Origin: JALCRY01 sp050946575
GTDB lineage: Bacteria > Bacillota > Clostridia > Peptostreptococcales > Anaerovoracaceae
Assembly (NCBI GenBank): GCA_050946575.1
Contig: JBMNVB010000008.1
Location: 1 to 64,000, forward strand
Reading direction: 5' to 3'
DNA length: 64,000 bases
Shown here: piece after piece, positions 1-8,280 of the stretch
Position numbering within the stretch: the stretch's first letter is position 1
How the letters are laid out: each line of letters opens with the position of its first letter
Notes under the pieces: generated by a model
Database searches by the model: none
What the model was told of the DNA's origin: nothing
What the model saw: only the letters and a program-made list of their open reading frames with translations
Translations under genes and position numbers: made by a program

Positions 1-774
1 GTGCACCGACGTGATTTTTGCGCCGGCCGCCACAAAAATTGCCGGATCCGTCCTGGTTCAGATCCAAATCCGGCCAGGATCCGATCTGAACTCGACTTGA
101 TCAGGCCCAGGCCTGCCGTTTCGATTCCACCGCCACGGTCATGTCGTATTTTTTGTGGCGGCCACCTCGATTTTTCGCTTACTAGCCACAAAATTTCCAA
201 CGTTTATGAGGTGTCGGATGTCAGAAACGGCTCGAAAACGGGTTCCGAAAAGGATTCGGACCCGCAATCGTTGAAAATTTTGCGTGCACCGACGTGATTT
301 TTGCGCCGGCCGCCACAAAAATTGCCGGATCCGTCCTGGTTCAGATCCAAATCCGGCCAGGATCCGATCTGAACTCGACTTGGATCAGGCCCAGGCCTGC
401 CGTTTCGGCTCCACCGCCACGGCCATGTCGTATTTTTTGTGGCGGCCACCCCGATTTTTGGCTTACTAGCCACAAAATTTCCAACGTTTATGAGGTGTCG
501 GATGTCAGAAACGGCTCGAAAACAGGTTCCAAAAGGGATCCGAACCCGCAATCGTTGAAAATTTTGCGTGCACCGACGTGATTTTTGCGCCGGCCGCCAC
601 AAAAATTGCCGGATCCGGCCTCGATTCGTCCCGGATTCGGTCCGACACCGGCAAGAATCCGTACCTGATCCGGTCCGGCACCGGCACGAACCCGGCCAGA
701 GCCCAATCAGAATCCGACCCGAGCCTTGCCGGATCTGCCTGCATCGGGTCCGATTCCGCCCCCGGCCCCGCTCC
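1..774. repeat. Tandem array of family II 173-bp inverted-repeat elements
   Basis: No gene is seen here. The stretch repeats with a period of 283-284 bases (equivalent points at 1, 284 and 568). Each period holds one element of about 173 bases bounded by inverted ends TTTTTTGTGGCGGCC and GGCCGCCACAAAAA: a right-end fragment at 1-38, full copies at 149-321 and 433-605. Copies are separated by a roughly 111-base GC-rich linker. Inside each element lies a CCAACGTTTATG motif shared with the family I elements elsewhere in the window. From about 610 to 774 the sequence is GC-rich and repetitive (CCGGCACG and GAATCCG blocks). Short open frames in the array are a by-product of the repeat. Confidence 0.8.
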
Positions 775-1722
775 CTACAGCAGCGGGATGTATTTCTGCA
801 GCACTATGATCCAGATGAATATCGTGAATATCGAGCAGGCCGACGCATACGCGACAAGCTGCGCCGCGAGTTCGTCATTCCCGCCCATCTGCTGGGATAT
901 AGTGTATGTATTTACAGCCGTCGGCGCGCACATTGTCGCGAAGACAACGATGATCTCGTAGTTGTTGAAGCCGAGCAGTATCGCGATCGGGACAGCGACC
1001 GCGGGAGCGATCACGAGCCTTGACGCGACCGTCCAGAATATCTGCTTCGTGTATTTCCTGCCCGCCGAGAAAGAAAACCCCGCGCCGAGAAGCACGAGCA
1101 CGAGAGGCGTCGCGACGCCGCTCATATCCTTTATGATATCAAGAGGCAATGCCGGGATCTTCCAGCCGGCGAGTGTAAAGATAATTCCCGCGACCGCGCC
1201 GTGTATGAGCGGATTCGTCGCGATCCCCTTCATCATCTTGCCATAGTCCGGCTTCCCCTCGTCGCGCAGCGCCTCGAACACGACGACAGACATGATATTG
1301 TACACAACGATCGTGATCGTAATGGCGAGCGCCATCAGGCCGAGATACTTCTCCCCCGCGACCGCTTCCATGACTGGCATGCCGACATAGACGAGATTTC
1401 CTCTGAAAATCGCCTGGATGATGACCGGTTCCTGCTTTCTGTCATGATTCACCCGCGGCACGATAACAGAGGCGACGATGATGACCGCGATCACCGCAGC
1501 AGGGATATAGATGATCAGCCTGATATCGACAAAACCTCTGAAGTCGTTCGCGTACAGATTGTAGAAAATCAGCACCGGCAGGAAGATCCTGAAAACGATC
1601 TTGTTCGTACCGTTCACGATATCCTGCGTTATGAACCCGACGCGCCGGCAGATATATCCGATTATCATCAATGTCATCAGCGGGAAGACCGCGGTGACTG
1701 CGAGCTTCATTACCTCAAGCAT
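775..1722 (-). CDS. AEC-family (auxin efflux carrier) transporter
   Basis: Predicted cytoplasmic-membrane permease of the AEC family, whose members move organic acids and similar anions; the substrate cannot be read from the sequence. The 315-residue protein is almost entirely hydrophobic, with about ten membrane segments split by a charged loop near residue 90 (RVNHDRKQEP), matching the usual family layout and length. It is the last gene of a compact minus-strand unit behind a radical SAM gene and kynureninase. Only two bases separate the kynureninase stop from this ATG, and the nearest SD-like run (AGAGG) is far upstream, so translational coupling is likely. A role in moving kynurenine, anthranilate or alanine would fit the neighbours but is inference. 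Confidence 0.85.
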   Translation of the reverse strand: MLEVMKLAVTAVFPLMTLMIIGYICRRVGFITQDIVNGTNKIVFRIFLPVLIFYNLYANDFRGFVDIRLIIYIPAAVIAVIIVASVIVPRVNHDRKQEPVIIQAIFRGNLVYVGMPVMEAVAGEKYLGLMALAITITIVVYNIMSVVVFEALRDEGKPDYGKMMKGIATNPLIHGAVAGIIFTLAGWKIPALPLDIIKDMSGVATPLVLVLLGAGFSFSAGRKYTKQIFWTVASRLVIAPAVAVPIAILLGFNNYEIIVVFATMCAPTAVNTYTISQQMGGNDELAAQLVAYASACSIFTIFIWIIVLQKYIPLL

Positions 1723-1724
1723 TG

Positions 1725-2999
1725 TTACGCTACAGTGCCTCTCCTGTTCTCGAATTTCTCGTATTCCTTATCGTCCATGATCTGTTTTATGATCATTACC
1801 ATATCATAGACCTCGGCATACGACGTGTAAAGCGGCACCGGAGCGAGCCTTATGACGTCCGGATATCTGAAGTCGGGGATCACGCCGCGCGCCTTCATTG
1901 CCGCGTTTATGCGGATCGCGTCATCGTGCACGAGCGCGACGTGGCCGGTCCTCCGCTCATCCTCGCGCGGATTGCCGACGCTGAAGCCGTACGGCGCGAG
2001 AACCTCATCTATCAAATACATGAGATATGCTGTGATGTCTAATGATTTTTCTCTTATGGCATCAATGCCCGCTTCTTCGATGATGCTGAGCGATCCCTCG
2101 ATGGGAGCCATTGACAGTATCGGGGATGTCCCGACCTGCCAGCCTCCGGCATACTCCGCGTGCTCGAACTCGAGCGGGAGATCGAACTGCTTTTCATTGT
2201 CGTATCCCCACCAGCCGGCAAGCCCGGGCTCTCTGCCGAAGTGCTTCCTGTTTATATACAGCCCCGCGACCGCGCCCGGCCCTCCGTTCATGTACTTGTA
2301 CGTGCACCACACCGCGAAATCCGGATCGATCTCCTTAAAATCGTGCGGGACGACGCCTATTGAATGGCACAGGTCGAACCCGGCATAAATACCGCGCTCC
2401 TTCGCCGCATCGGCGATCTTCTTCATGTCGATCAGCTGCGCGCTCCTGTAAAGCGCCGACGGCAGGAGCACCAGACAGACATCGTCCGTCATCGCATTGA
2501 TGATATCGTCTTCATAAATGTAACGCCCGTCGCGGCTCTTTACCGTCTTCAGCGCGTCCGCCGGGTCGAAGCCCGCGTTCCTGACAATGCTCATGAGCGC
2601 GTATCTGTCTGTCGGGAAGTTGAGGTCGTCGACGAGGATCCTGTACCGATCCTTCGTCGGGCGGTAGAACGTGAGCACCGCCTGATGCACGTTCACCGTC
2701 GTACTGCCCGTGACCGTCACTTCATCGGGGTCGGCATTGATGAGAGGCGCGGTCATCTTCCCGAGCTTGTCATGATAAAGGAAATATCCGTACTCGCCCC
2801 AGATGTCGATCCCGCCGTTTTTCCAGGCGTCGACCGCCTCGGCGAGCTTCTCCTCGGCGTCCCTGCTCATAAGTCCGAGCGAATTGCCGTCCATGTATAT
2901 CTTGCCGGGAAGTTTGTAGAACCTTCCGGCGAACGGCGCGAGCCCGTCCTCCCTGTCCTTCTTTTCGGCAAATTCCCTGCCCGCTTCGAATGTCCTCAT
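1725..2999 (-). CDS. kynU: Kynureninase
   Basis: PLP enzyme that cleaves L-kynurenine (or 3-hydroxykynurenine) to anthranilate (or 3-hydroxyanthranilate) plus alanine. The 424-residue length is normal. Family landmarks are visible: MDGNSLGLMSRDA near the N-terminus, the GFDLCHSIG segment carrying the PLP-contacting Asp, and WCTYKYMNGGPGA with the Schiff-base Lys. The ATG at 2999 follows AAAGGAG at a 5-base gap. It lies 15 bases behind the radical SAM gene and directly before the AEC transporter, so the three are probably one operon. No tryptophan or indoleamine dioxygenase, which makes kynurenine with O2, is seen nearby. Use of imported kynurenine is therefore plausible but not shown. Confidence 0.93.
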   Translation of the reverse strand: MRTFEAGREFAEKKDREDGLAPFAGRFYKLPGKIYMDGNSLGLMSRDAEEKLAEAVDAWKNGGIDIWGEYGYFLYHDKLGKMTAPLINADPDEVTVTGSTTVNVHQAVLTFYRPTKDRYRILVDDLNFPTDRYALMSIVRNAGFDPADALKTVKSRDGRYIYEDDIINAMTDDVCLVLLPSALYRSAQLIDMKKIADAAKERGIYAGFDLCHSIGVVPHDFKEIDPDFAVWCTYKYMNGGPGAVAGLYINRKHFGREPGLAGWWGYDNEKQFDLPLEFEHAEYAGGWQVGTSPILSMAPIEGSLSIIEEAGIDAIREKSLDITAYLMYLIDEVLAPYGFSVGNPREDERRTGHVALVHDDAIRINAAMKARGVIPDFRYPDVIRLAPVPLYTSYAEVYDMVMIIKQIMDDKEYEKFENRRGTVA

Positions 3000-3014
3000 T
3001 GGCGCTCCTTTCCG

Positions 3015-3890
3015 CTAGAGCCTCCTCCAGCTTTCCTTCCTGTAGCCGCGACGCCTGCGCACGTCTTCGATCTGCTCTATCATGTCGGGGATGTCCCCGT
3101 TGAGATCTCCCTTAAGCATGATGTAGTTCGATGCGTGGTTCGCGCGGAATACCGTGCCCTCCGAATCGACGCGCCGCAGGAATATCTCCATCTCGTCCGC
3201 GACGTCGTCCGGCGACAGCAGTTCCATCTCTCCGCTCTCGATCTCGCGTATTATCGGCGCCGGCTCCTCAAGCATCAATGTCAGGAACGACGCGTATTCC
3301 GGCTTGATCCTGCTGATGAGGTCCGCGCTCCGTTCCGCGTGCTCGCGAAGGCGCGCCTTGCCGCCAAGGCCCGAGATCAGTGTGATGGAGACTTTTATGC
3401 CGGCCTTCCTGAGCCTGATCCCGGCTTCCGCGATCTCGTCCGCCGTCGCGTTTTTCTTCACGTGGGCGAGCACCTCGTCATCGCCGGACTCCGCGCCCAT
3501 ATAGACCATCTCAAGTCCGGCCTCTCTGAGCGTTGATAATTCCTCATCGGTCTTCCGCAGAACATCTCCCGGCGTGCCGTAGCTCGTGATCCTCGGCGAA
3601 TACGGGAAATTTTCGTGCAGCAATGCCAGTATCCTGACGAGTTCATCCGTCGGGATCGTAAGTGCATCCCCGTCCGCGAGGAATATCTTCGCGATGTCCC
3701 TGCCGTACGTCTGCGCGACCCATTCGACGTCGCTCTTTATTTCTTCGAACGTCCTGATCCTGAATTTCTTGTCCTTGTACATCGAACAGAACGTGCAGCT
3801 GTTGTTCGAGCACCCTATAGTTACCTGCAGGATGAAACTGCGCGCCTCGCTCGGCGGACGGTAGACCATCCCTTCATATTGCATTGCCAT
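3015..3890 (-). CDS. Radical SAM protein with a CX4CX2C cluster motif
   Basis: Predicted radical S-adenosylmethionine enzyme of unknown substrate, 291 residues, consisting of little more than the partial TIM barrel. The cluster motif at residues 27-35 is C-SNNS-C-TF-C, a CX4CX2C spacing instead of the classic CX3CX2C; I recall this spacing as usual for a clostridial family that opens with a YEGxVYRPPSEA segment, as here. SAM-binding features follow (FLADGDAL near 75, MGAESGDDEVL near 135). No B12-binding or SPASM domain is present. The ATG at 3890 is preceded by AAAGGA at good spacing. It leads the operon with kynureninase and the AEC permease; a link to kynurenine metabolism is guesswork. 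Confidence 0.85.
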   Translation of the reverse strand: MAMQYEGMVYRPPSEARSFILQVTIGCSNNSCTFCSMYKDKKFRIRTFEEIKSDVEWVAQTYGRDIAKIFLADGDALTIPTDELVRILALLHENFPYSPRITSYGTPGDVLRKTDEELSTLREAGLEMVYMGAESGDDEVLAHVKKNATADEIAEAGIRLRKAGIKVSITLISGLGGKARLREHAERSADLISRIKPEYASFLTLMLEEPAPIIREIESGEMELLSPDDVADEMEIFLRRVDSEGTVFRANHASNYIMLKGDLNGDIPDMIEQIEDVRRRRGYRKESWRRL

Positions 3891-3925
3891 AATATTTTTC
3901 CTTTCTATTGTCTGTCCGTGCGCGG

Positions 3926-3931
3926 TATAAT
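3926..3931 (+). promoter_or_regulatory. Consensus -10 box directly upstream of the ATL start codon
   Basis: A perfect TATAAT lies six bases before the ATG at 3938, so transcription would be expected to begin at or next to that ATG. A weak -35 candidate (TTTCTA, 3902-3907) sits 18 bases upstream. No SD sequence lies between the box and either nearby ATG (3932, 3938). The arrangement suggests a leaderless mRNA. Confidence 0.5.
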
Positions 3932-3937
3932 ATGCGC

Positions 3938-4237
3938 ATGGAGAAGAAGTTTTCTGAAAAAGTTTATGATGTCGTCGCGCGGATCCCGTACGGGAAAGTG
4001 GTGTCGTACGGCCAGATCGCCGATATGATCGGCGTGCCTCGCGCGGCCCGTCAGGTCGGCTGGGCGATGCGCCGCTGCCCGGAAGGTCTCCCGTGGCAGC
4101 GCGTCATCAGAAACGACGGCTCGATAGCCGGCGGCGCCTGCGCCGAAGACCGGCGCGAGCTCCTTCTGGACGAAGGCGTCCCGGTGCTGCCGGACGGACG
4201 CGTCGATATCGAAGCCTGCCGCTGGGACGGGCGCTGA
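3938..4237 (+). CDS. Alkyltransferase-like protein (ATL), MGMT-fold DNA-binding domain
   Basis: Small protein (99 residues from this start) with the DNA-binding domain of O6-methylguanine-DNA methyltransferase. In repair enzymes the active site reads PCHRV; here it is PWQRV, so the acceptor cysteine is replaced by tryptophan, as in alkyltransferase-like proteins, which bind alkylated bases and flag them for excision repair rather than removing the alkyl group. The helix-turn-helix region (YGQIADMIG) and the following RAARQVGWAM segment are intact. The start is uncertain: ATGs at 3932 and 3938 both lack an SD, and a TATAAT ends at 3931, favouring leaderless translation from 3938. The gene diverges from the radical SAM operon and converges on the DUF2804 gene. 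Confidence 0.85.
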   Translation: MEKKFSEKVYDVVARIPYGKVVSYGQIADMIGVPRAARQVGWAMRRCPEGLPWQRVIRNDGSIAGGACAEDRRELLLDEGVPVLPDGRVDIEACRWDGR

Positions 4238-4277
4238 ACCTGGTGTCGTGACGCCGCGGCGCGAACCGATATCCGCG

Positions 4278-5462
4278 TCAGTACAGCATTGATTTATCCT
4301 CGCCTATCGCCTGGATCCCGTCCAGAATGTATCTGCGGCCCTCTTCATCTCTTACATATCCGTACGCCTCGCCGAACACAATGAAATAATCAATGTTCAC
4401 GAGCCCGGCGTGCAGTACTGTCGGCGCGACTCCGCGCACCTCGAACCGCACATCGACCATATCGTGATCGTCGGACACCCTCCAGACCGCGCCCGACTTG
4501 AGTTCACGCGCGAGTTCCTTCGTCTCTCTGTCCCGCTCGAATGTCACGGGCGGCAGCAGACTCTGCCCTCCTGCGATCCAGATCAGATCCTCGTTATACT
4601 TATACGGATCAATAGACTGGTTCGCCGTAAGATTAAGCGCAAAGTACCGCCGTTCATCCGGCTCGTCTTCCCGCGCGCATTTCCCGAACGCGGTCATCCA
4701 GTCGTAATGCATGCGCCGCGGATAGAACCCCCTGTGATCGTCAATGATCGCTGTCGTGTTCTCGCCGGCCGTGTAGACCTTGCCGTTCACCCGGAGCGAT
4801 CCCGTGACATTGAAGAAGCTCTTCTCCGTATACAGCGGTCTGTTCTTCCCGAACGGGATGCTCACCACCGACGGCGGCGATATCTGTCTGAGCGAAAGTT
4901 CGTATTCTATTGTATCGCGCCCTTCCGCTCCGAACCCGAGCGCGTTTCTTTCTTCTTTCCTGAGCTGACTTTCGAAATCTTTTTCCGGTTTGACGGAGCC
5001 GGCCTCGCCAATGTGGACTCCTTCGATCTCGCACGCGCCGCGTCCGAAATCGTTCTCGAATTTAATGAACCCGTCATCTCCGCGCACATAGGTCACACTG
5101 CCGTTCAGCAGATTCGGCGCAATGGACACGTCCGCCGTCGGCAGGACAGAACTCCATTTATATATCACGCCGTCGTTCCGGTCGAAAAACACATGCACCA
5201 TCATGCCGAACAAGCCCATGTCTGTCCCGCCCGCAAGCAGGACACCGTCGCCGAAGTCTACTTCGACCGCTTCCCACAGCGTCAGTTTCTGTTTATTGAA
5301 AACGTCCGGAAGATGTGTCGGCCCCTTGCAGCGCACGAGGTCCATAGTCTCAAACTCCCTGTCGAACGTACCGAACACGGCAATGCCGCTCTCATCGACA
5401 AGATCCGCCGGCGTCTCCTTCGGCCTGCGCTCACTGCTGATGTATGCTCTATATCCTTCCAT
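4278..5462 (-). CDS. DUF2804 domain-containing protein
   Basis: A 394-residue protein resembling the DUF2804 family, which has no settled function. It contains the DHRGFYPRRMHYDW segment and the later FALNLTANQS segment I associate with that family, and is rich in beta-strand-like stretches with no signal peptide or clear membrane segment. The frame stays open upstream to 5984, but that extension is repetitive GC-rich sequence with biased composition. The ATG at 5462 (MEGYRAYI) has GGAG six bases upstream and is the clear start. It stands alone, convergent with the ATL gene. Family assignment is from memory of the conserved segments. Confidence 0.72.
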   Translation of the reverse strand: MEGYRAYISSERRPKETPADLVDESGIAVFGTFDREFETMDLVRCKGPTHLPDVFNKQKLTLWEAVEVDFGDGVLLAGGTDMGLFGMMVHVFFDRNDGVIYKWSSVLPTADVSIAPNLLNGSVTYVRGDDGFIKFENDFGRGACEIEGVHIGEAGSVKPEKDFESQLRKEERNALGFGAEGRDTIEYELSLRQISPPSVVSIPFGKNRPLYTEKSFFNVTGSLRVNGKVYTAGENTTAIIDDHRGFYPRRMHYDWMTAFGKCAREDEPDERRYFALNLTANQSIDPYKYNEDLIWIAGGQSLLPPVTFERDRETKELARELKSGAVWRVSDDHDMVDVRFEVRGVAPTVLHAGLVNIDYFIVFGEAYGYVRDEEGRRYILDGIQAIGEDKSMLY

Positions 5463-5519
5463 GCCATGCTCCTTTCCGGTGTTTCCTCTCAATGTTTGAT
5501 TCAAAATTATGCCCGGCCC

Positions 5520-5612
5520 TGGTGCGGCGTTTCGGCCCGGCGAAGTTTCGGTGCGGCGTTTCGGCCCGGCGAAGTTCCGATGCGGCGTTTCGGCCCGGCG
5601 AAGTTCCGGTGC
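5520..5612. repeat. 29-bp tandem repeats (three copies)
   Basis: Three near-identical copies of a 29-base unit beginning CGGCCCGGCGAAGTTCCG and ending GCGGCGTTT lie 60 bases upstream of the DUF2804 start. The sequence to 5975 is GC-rich with scattered CCGG-containing partial repeats and no gene or obvious promoter. Confidence 0.75.
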
Positions 5613-5975
5613 CGGGTCTCGCCCTTGATGCGGTTTCGAGACCGAGTCCGGTGCCGTGCCGGCCCGGGGTCTGCGCATCTTTCCGGGTCCTGGGCTGCCC
5701 TGATTTCGGGGCCGGTCCCCCGCCTCTGTCCGGCATTCCATGTACCGATCCGCTCCGGGATCCGCGTTCCGCGTTCCGCGCGGCCCTTGTATTATATTAT
5801 AACCCATCGGAGCCGTCCCGACACATGAAATCGGCCCTGATGCGGAGTTCGCCGATATTGGAGGGGGTTCGGGCGGCCCGGGACAAGAAATGAGCAATGC
5901 CCACCGCAGCGGGAAAGTGGTAAGCGGTGCAGAGTTCGGTCGTTTTGTGGTGAGATCGGACCGGTTCAGAACAGG

Positions 5976-6162
5976 AATGAGCAAAAAAGGTGGGGAAATC
6001 TCAATATATGAAAATACCCCACCCTTTTTACTGGGCTGCAGGGGTTGACCCGAGCGGATTTTCGGGAATTGTCAATTTCTGCCTGACCGAGGGGTCATAA
6101 ACGTTGGGATTTGTGTGGGGTATTTTCCAAATACAAAAATACCCCACCATTTTTGCCCATTT
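5976..6162 (+). repeat. Family I double-hairpin element, copy A
   Basis: About 187 bases. It begins AATGAGCAAAAAAGGTGGGG and ends CCCCACCATTTTTGCCCATT, so the ends are inverted repeats of each other. Each end also folds on itself (GGTGGGG paired with CCCCACC across a short A/T-rich loop) and is flanked by a T or A run, like a terminator. The core contains CATAAACGTTGGGATTTG. With copy B it forms a tandem pair, each preceded by a shared flank (GAGATCGGACCGGTTCAGAACAG minus a few bases). Confidence 0.85.
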
Positions 6163-6255
6163 TCCAAAATCAGCAATGCCCGGTGCATCAGACCAGGGGG
6201 GAAACAGGGCGGCGGCCGGCCGTTTTGCGGTGAGATCGGACCGGTTCAGAACAGG

Positions 6256-6441
6256 AATGAGCAAAAAAGGTGGGGAAATCTCAATATATGAAAATACCCC
6301 ACCCTTTTTACTGGGCTGCAGGGGTTGATGCGAGGGGATTTTCGGGAATTATCAATTTCTGGCTGACCGAGGGGTCATAAACGTTGGAATTTGTGTGGGG
6401 TATTTTTTCTATACAAAAAGACCCCACCATTTTTGCTCATT
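6256..6441 (+). repeat. Family I double-hairpin element, copy B
   Basis: About 186 bases, same orientation as copy A and about 90% identical by eye. The left hairpin (GGTGGGG...CCCCACC) is followed by a T5 run; the right hairpin reads GTGGGGTATTTT...GACCCCACC. From 6442 to 6602 lie short GATCCCCGGCGCCCGGAT repeats and no gene. Confidence 0.85.
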
Positions 6442-6602
6442 TCTCCGAAAATCCGAGCGATCCCCGGTGCCCGGATCTCCTGCACCACCGATCCCCGGCG
6501 CCCGGATCTCCTGCATCCCCGATCCCCGGCGCCCGGATGCCACGCAGCCCCGATCCCGCTCAGCCCGGATCCACGCGCCCGGATCCCGCGCGCCCCCGGA
6601 TT

Positions 6603-6631
6603 TTGACTTGCCCTCTGTTTTATGGTATATT
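6603..6631 (+). promoter_or_regulatory. Promoter of the SCIFF gene
   Basis: TTGACT (6603-6608) and TATATT (6626-6631) are separated by 17 bases, a good housekeeping sigma-factor promoter, about 40 bases before the SCIFF start codon. Confidence 0.7.
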
Positions 6632-6670
6632 TCTATCGTCGCAATTCTTAACATGTTAGGAGAGATACAG

Positions 6671-6823
6671 ATGAAAAGAATAAAGACTCTTGAGACTCGC
6701 GATCTCTGCAAGAGCGCTAAAGACGGCGGCTGCGGCGAATGCCAGACTTCTTGCCAGAGCGCCTGCAAGACAAGCTGCGGAGTAGCGAACCAGAAATGCG
6801 AGAACGCGAACGCGGAAAAGTAG
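6671..6823 (+). CDS. scfA: SCIFF ribosomal peptide precursor
   Basis: A 50-residue peptide matching SCIFF (six cysteines in forty-five residues), a ribosomally made peptide found across Clostridia and modified by the radical SAM maturase encoded next to it, which forms thioether links from cysteine sulphurs. The conserved core GGCGECQTSCQSACKTSC is present, followed by NQKC; counting an extra Cys at position 13 there are seven cysteines. The ATG follows TTAGGAGAG at a proper gap. It has its own promoter and is separated from the maturase by an intrinsic terminator, which should make far more peptide than maturase mRNA. The biological role of mature SCIFF is not established. Confidence 0.95.
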   Translation: MKRIKTLETRDLCKSAKDGGCGECQTSCQSACKTSCGVANQKCENANAEK

Positions 6824-6838
6824 TCAGCGCTTTCGCGG

Positions 6839-6869
6839 ATGCCGCCGCCGGGCGGCATTTATTTTTTTC
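6839..6869 (+). terminator. Intrinsic terminator between SCIFF and its maturase
   Basis: ATGCCGCC and GGCGGCAT form an 8-bp perfect stem with a four-base loop, followed by TTATTTTTTT. The SD of the maturase lies seven bases further on, so maturase expression probably depends on read-through. Confidence 0.8.
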
Positions 6870-6887
6870 TGAAACAGGAGAGAGAAA

Positions 6888-8264
6888 TTGGTCCATCAAT
6901 ACAAACTGAACGGATATAATATCGTACTGGATACATGCTCGGGGTCTGTCCATTCCGTCGACGGCCTAGCGTACGACGTCATCTCGATGTACGATCAATG
7001 CACGGATGACGAGATAGCAGAGTCAATATGCTCCCGGGACCCGTCGGTCACCCGTGAAGACGTGCTCGAATGCATTGATGAGGTGCGCGAGCTCGAAAAG
7101 GCCGGGAAGCTGTTCACCGAAAACGACTTCGGGCAGCTGGCCGGCGAACTGAAGAAAAGGAGCGAGGGCATCGTAAAGGCGCTTTGCCTGCACGTTTCAC
7201 ATACATGCAACCTGAACTGCGAATACTGCTTCGCGAGCCAGGGGAAATACCACGGAGAGCGGGCGCTGATGAGCCCTGACGTCGGGAAGCGCGCCATTGA
7301 TTTTCTGATCGAGAACAGCGGGCAGCGCCGCAATCTCGAGGTGGACTTCTTCGGGGGCGAACCGCTCATGAACTGGGACGTCTGCAAGGAGATCGTCCGG
7401 TACGCGCGGTCGGTCGAGAAGCAGCACGGGAAGAATTTCCGGTTCACGCTGACGACGAACGGGATGCTGATCGACGACGACGTGATCGAGTTCACGAACA
7501 GGGAAATGAGCAACGTGGTGCTGAGCCTTGACGGGAGGAAGGAAGTGCACGACCGCACGCGCGTCGACTATGAAGGACGCGGAAGCTACGATATTATCGT
7601 GCCGAAATTCCAGAGGCTCGTCAAAGCCCGCGGAAACAGGAATTATTACATGCGCGGCACGTTCACGCATCTCAATACAGACTTCACCAACGACATTTTC
7701 TCCATGGCGGACCTCGGGTTCACCGAACTCAGCATGGAACCCGTAGTCTCAAAACCCGGCGACCCTCTCGCATTGACGGAGGAAGACCTGCCGGTGCTCA
7801 TGGAGCAGTACGAAATACTCGCGAAGGAAATGATAAAGCGCGAACGCGAAGGGCGCGGCTTCACTTTCTATCACTATATGATCGACCTTACCGGCGGGCC
7901 GTGCATCTACAAGCGTGTGTCCGGCTGCGGGTCGGGGACGGAATACATGGCCGTGACGCCGTGGGGCGATCTGTACCCGTGCCATCAGTTCGTCGGCGAG
8001 GAGGATTACAGGCTCGGCGACATCTGGAGCGGCGTGACTGAACCTGAGCGGCAGGAAGAATTCCGCGCGTGCAATGCATATTCGCGCAGTGAATGCAATG
8101 ACTGCTGGGCGCAGCTTTACTGCTCCGGCGGATGCGCGGCGAACGCGTACCACGCGACGGGCAGCGTGTCCGGCGTGTATGAATACGGATGCAGACTGTT
8201 CAGGAAGCGCATTGAATGCGCGATCATGATAAAGGTCGCCGAAGCCGAAGAAGGCGGCCGGTAA
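6888..8264 (+). CDS. scfB: SCIFF radical SAM maturase (SPASM protein)
   Basis: Radical SAM peptide-modifying enzyme that acts on SCIFF. Residues 1-80 resemble a RiPP-recognition-like N-terminal domain. The radical SAM motif CNLNCEYC (CX3CX2C) is near residue 107, with the SAM-contacting GGEP close to 155. The C-terminal SPASM/twitch region carries the auxiliary-cluster cysteines (CGSGTEY, PCHQF, CNDCW, CSGGCAAN, CRLF). Length (458) is normal. The start is TTG at 6888: AGGAG lies seven bases upstream and no suitable ATG exists. The decarboxylase gene follows 16 bases later, so genes from here to 10997 may be co-transcribed. Confidence 0.95.
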   Translation: MVHQYKLNGYNIVLDTCSGSVHSVDGLAYDVISMYDQCTDDEIAESICSRDPSVTREDVLECIDEVRELEKAGKLFTENDFGQLAGELKKRSEGIVKALCLHVSHTCNLNCEYCFASQGKYHGERALMSPDVGKRAIDFLIENSGQRRNLEVDFFGGEPLMNWDVCKEIVRYARSVEKQHGKNFRFTLTTNGMLIDDDVIEFTNREMSNVVLSLDGRKEVHDRTRVDYEGRGSYDIIVPKFQRLVKARGNRNYYMRGTFTHLNTDFTNDIFSMADLGFTELSMEPVVSKPGDPLALTEEDLPVLMEQYEILAKEMIKREREGRGFTFYHYMIDLTGGPCIYKRVSGCGSGTEYMAVTPWGDLYPCHQFVGEEDYRLGDIWSGVTEPERQEEFRACNAYSRSECNDCWAQLYCSGGCAANAYHATGSVSGVYEYGCRLFRKRIECAIMIKVAEAEEGGR

Positions 8265-8280
8265 AGACGGGAGGCCGGAG

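Noticed and set aside
5463..5984. N-terminal extension of the DUF2804 protein by about 170 residues
   Set aside because: The extension is Pro/Arg-rich translation of 29-bp repeats; a proper SD precedes the internal ATG at 5462.
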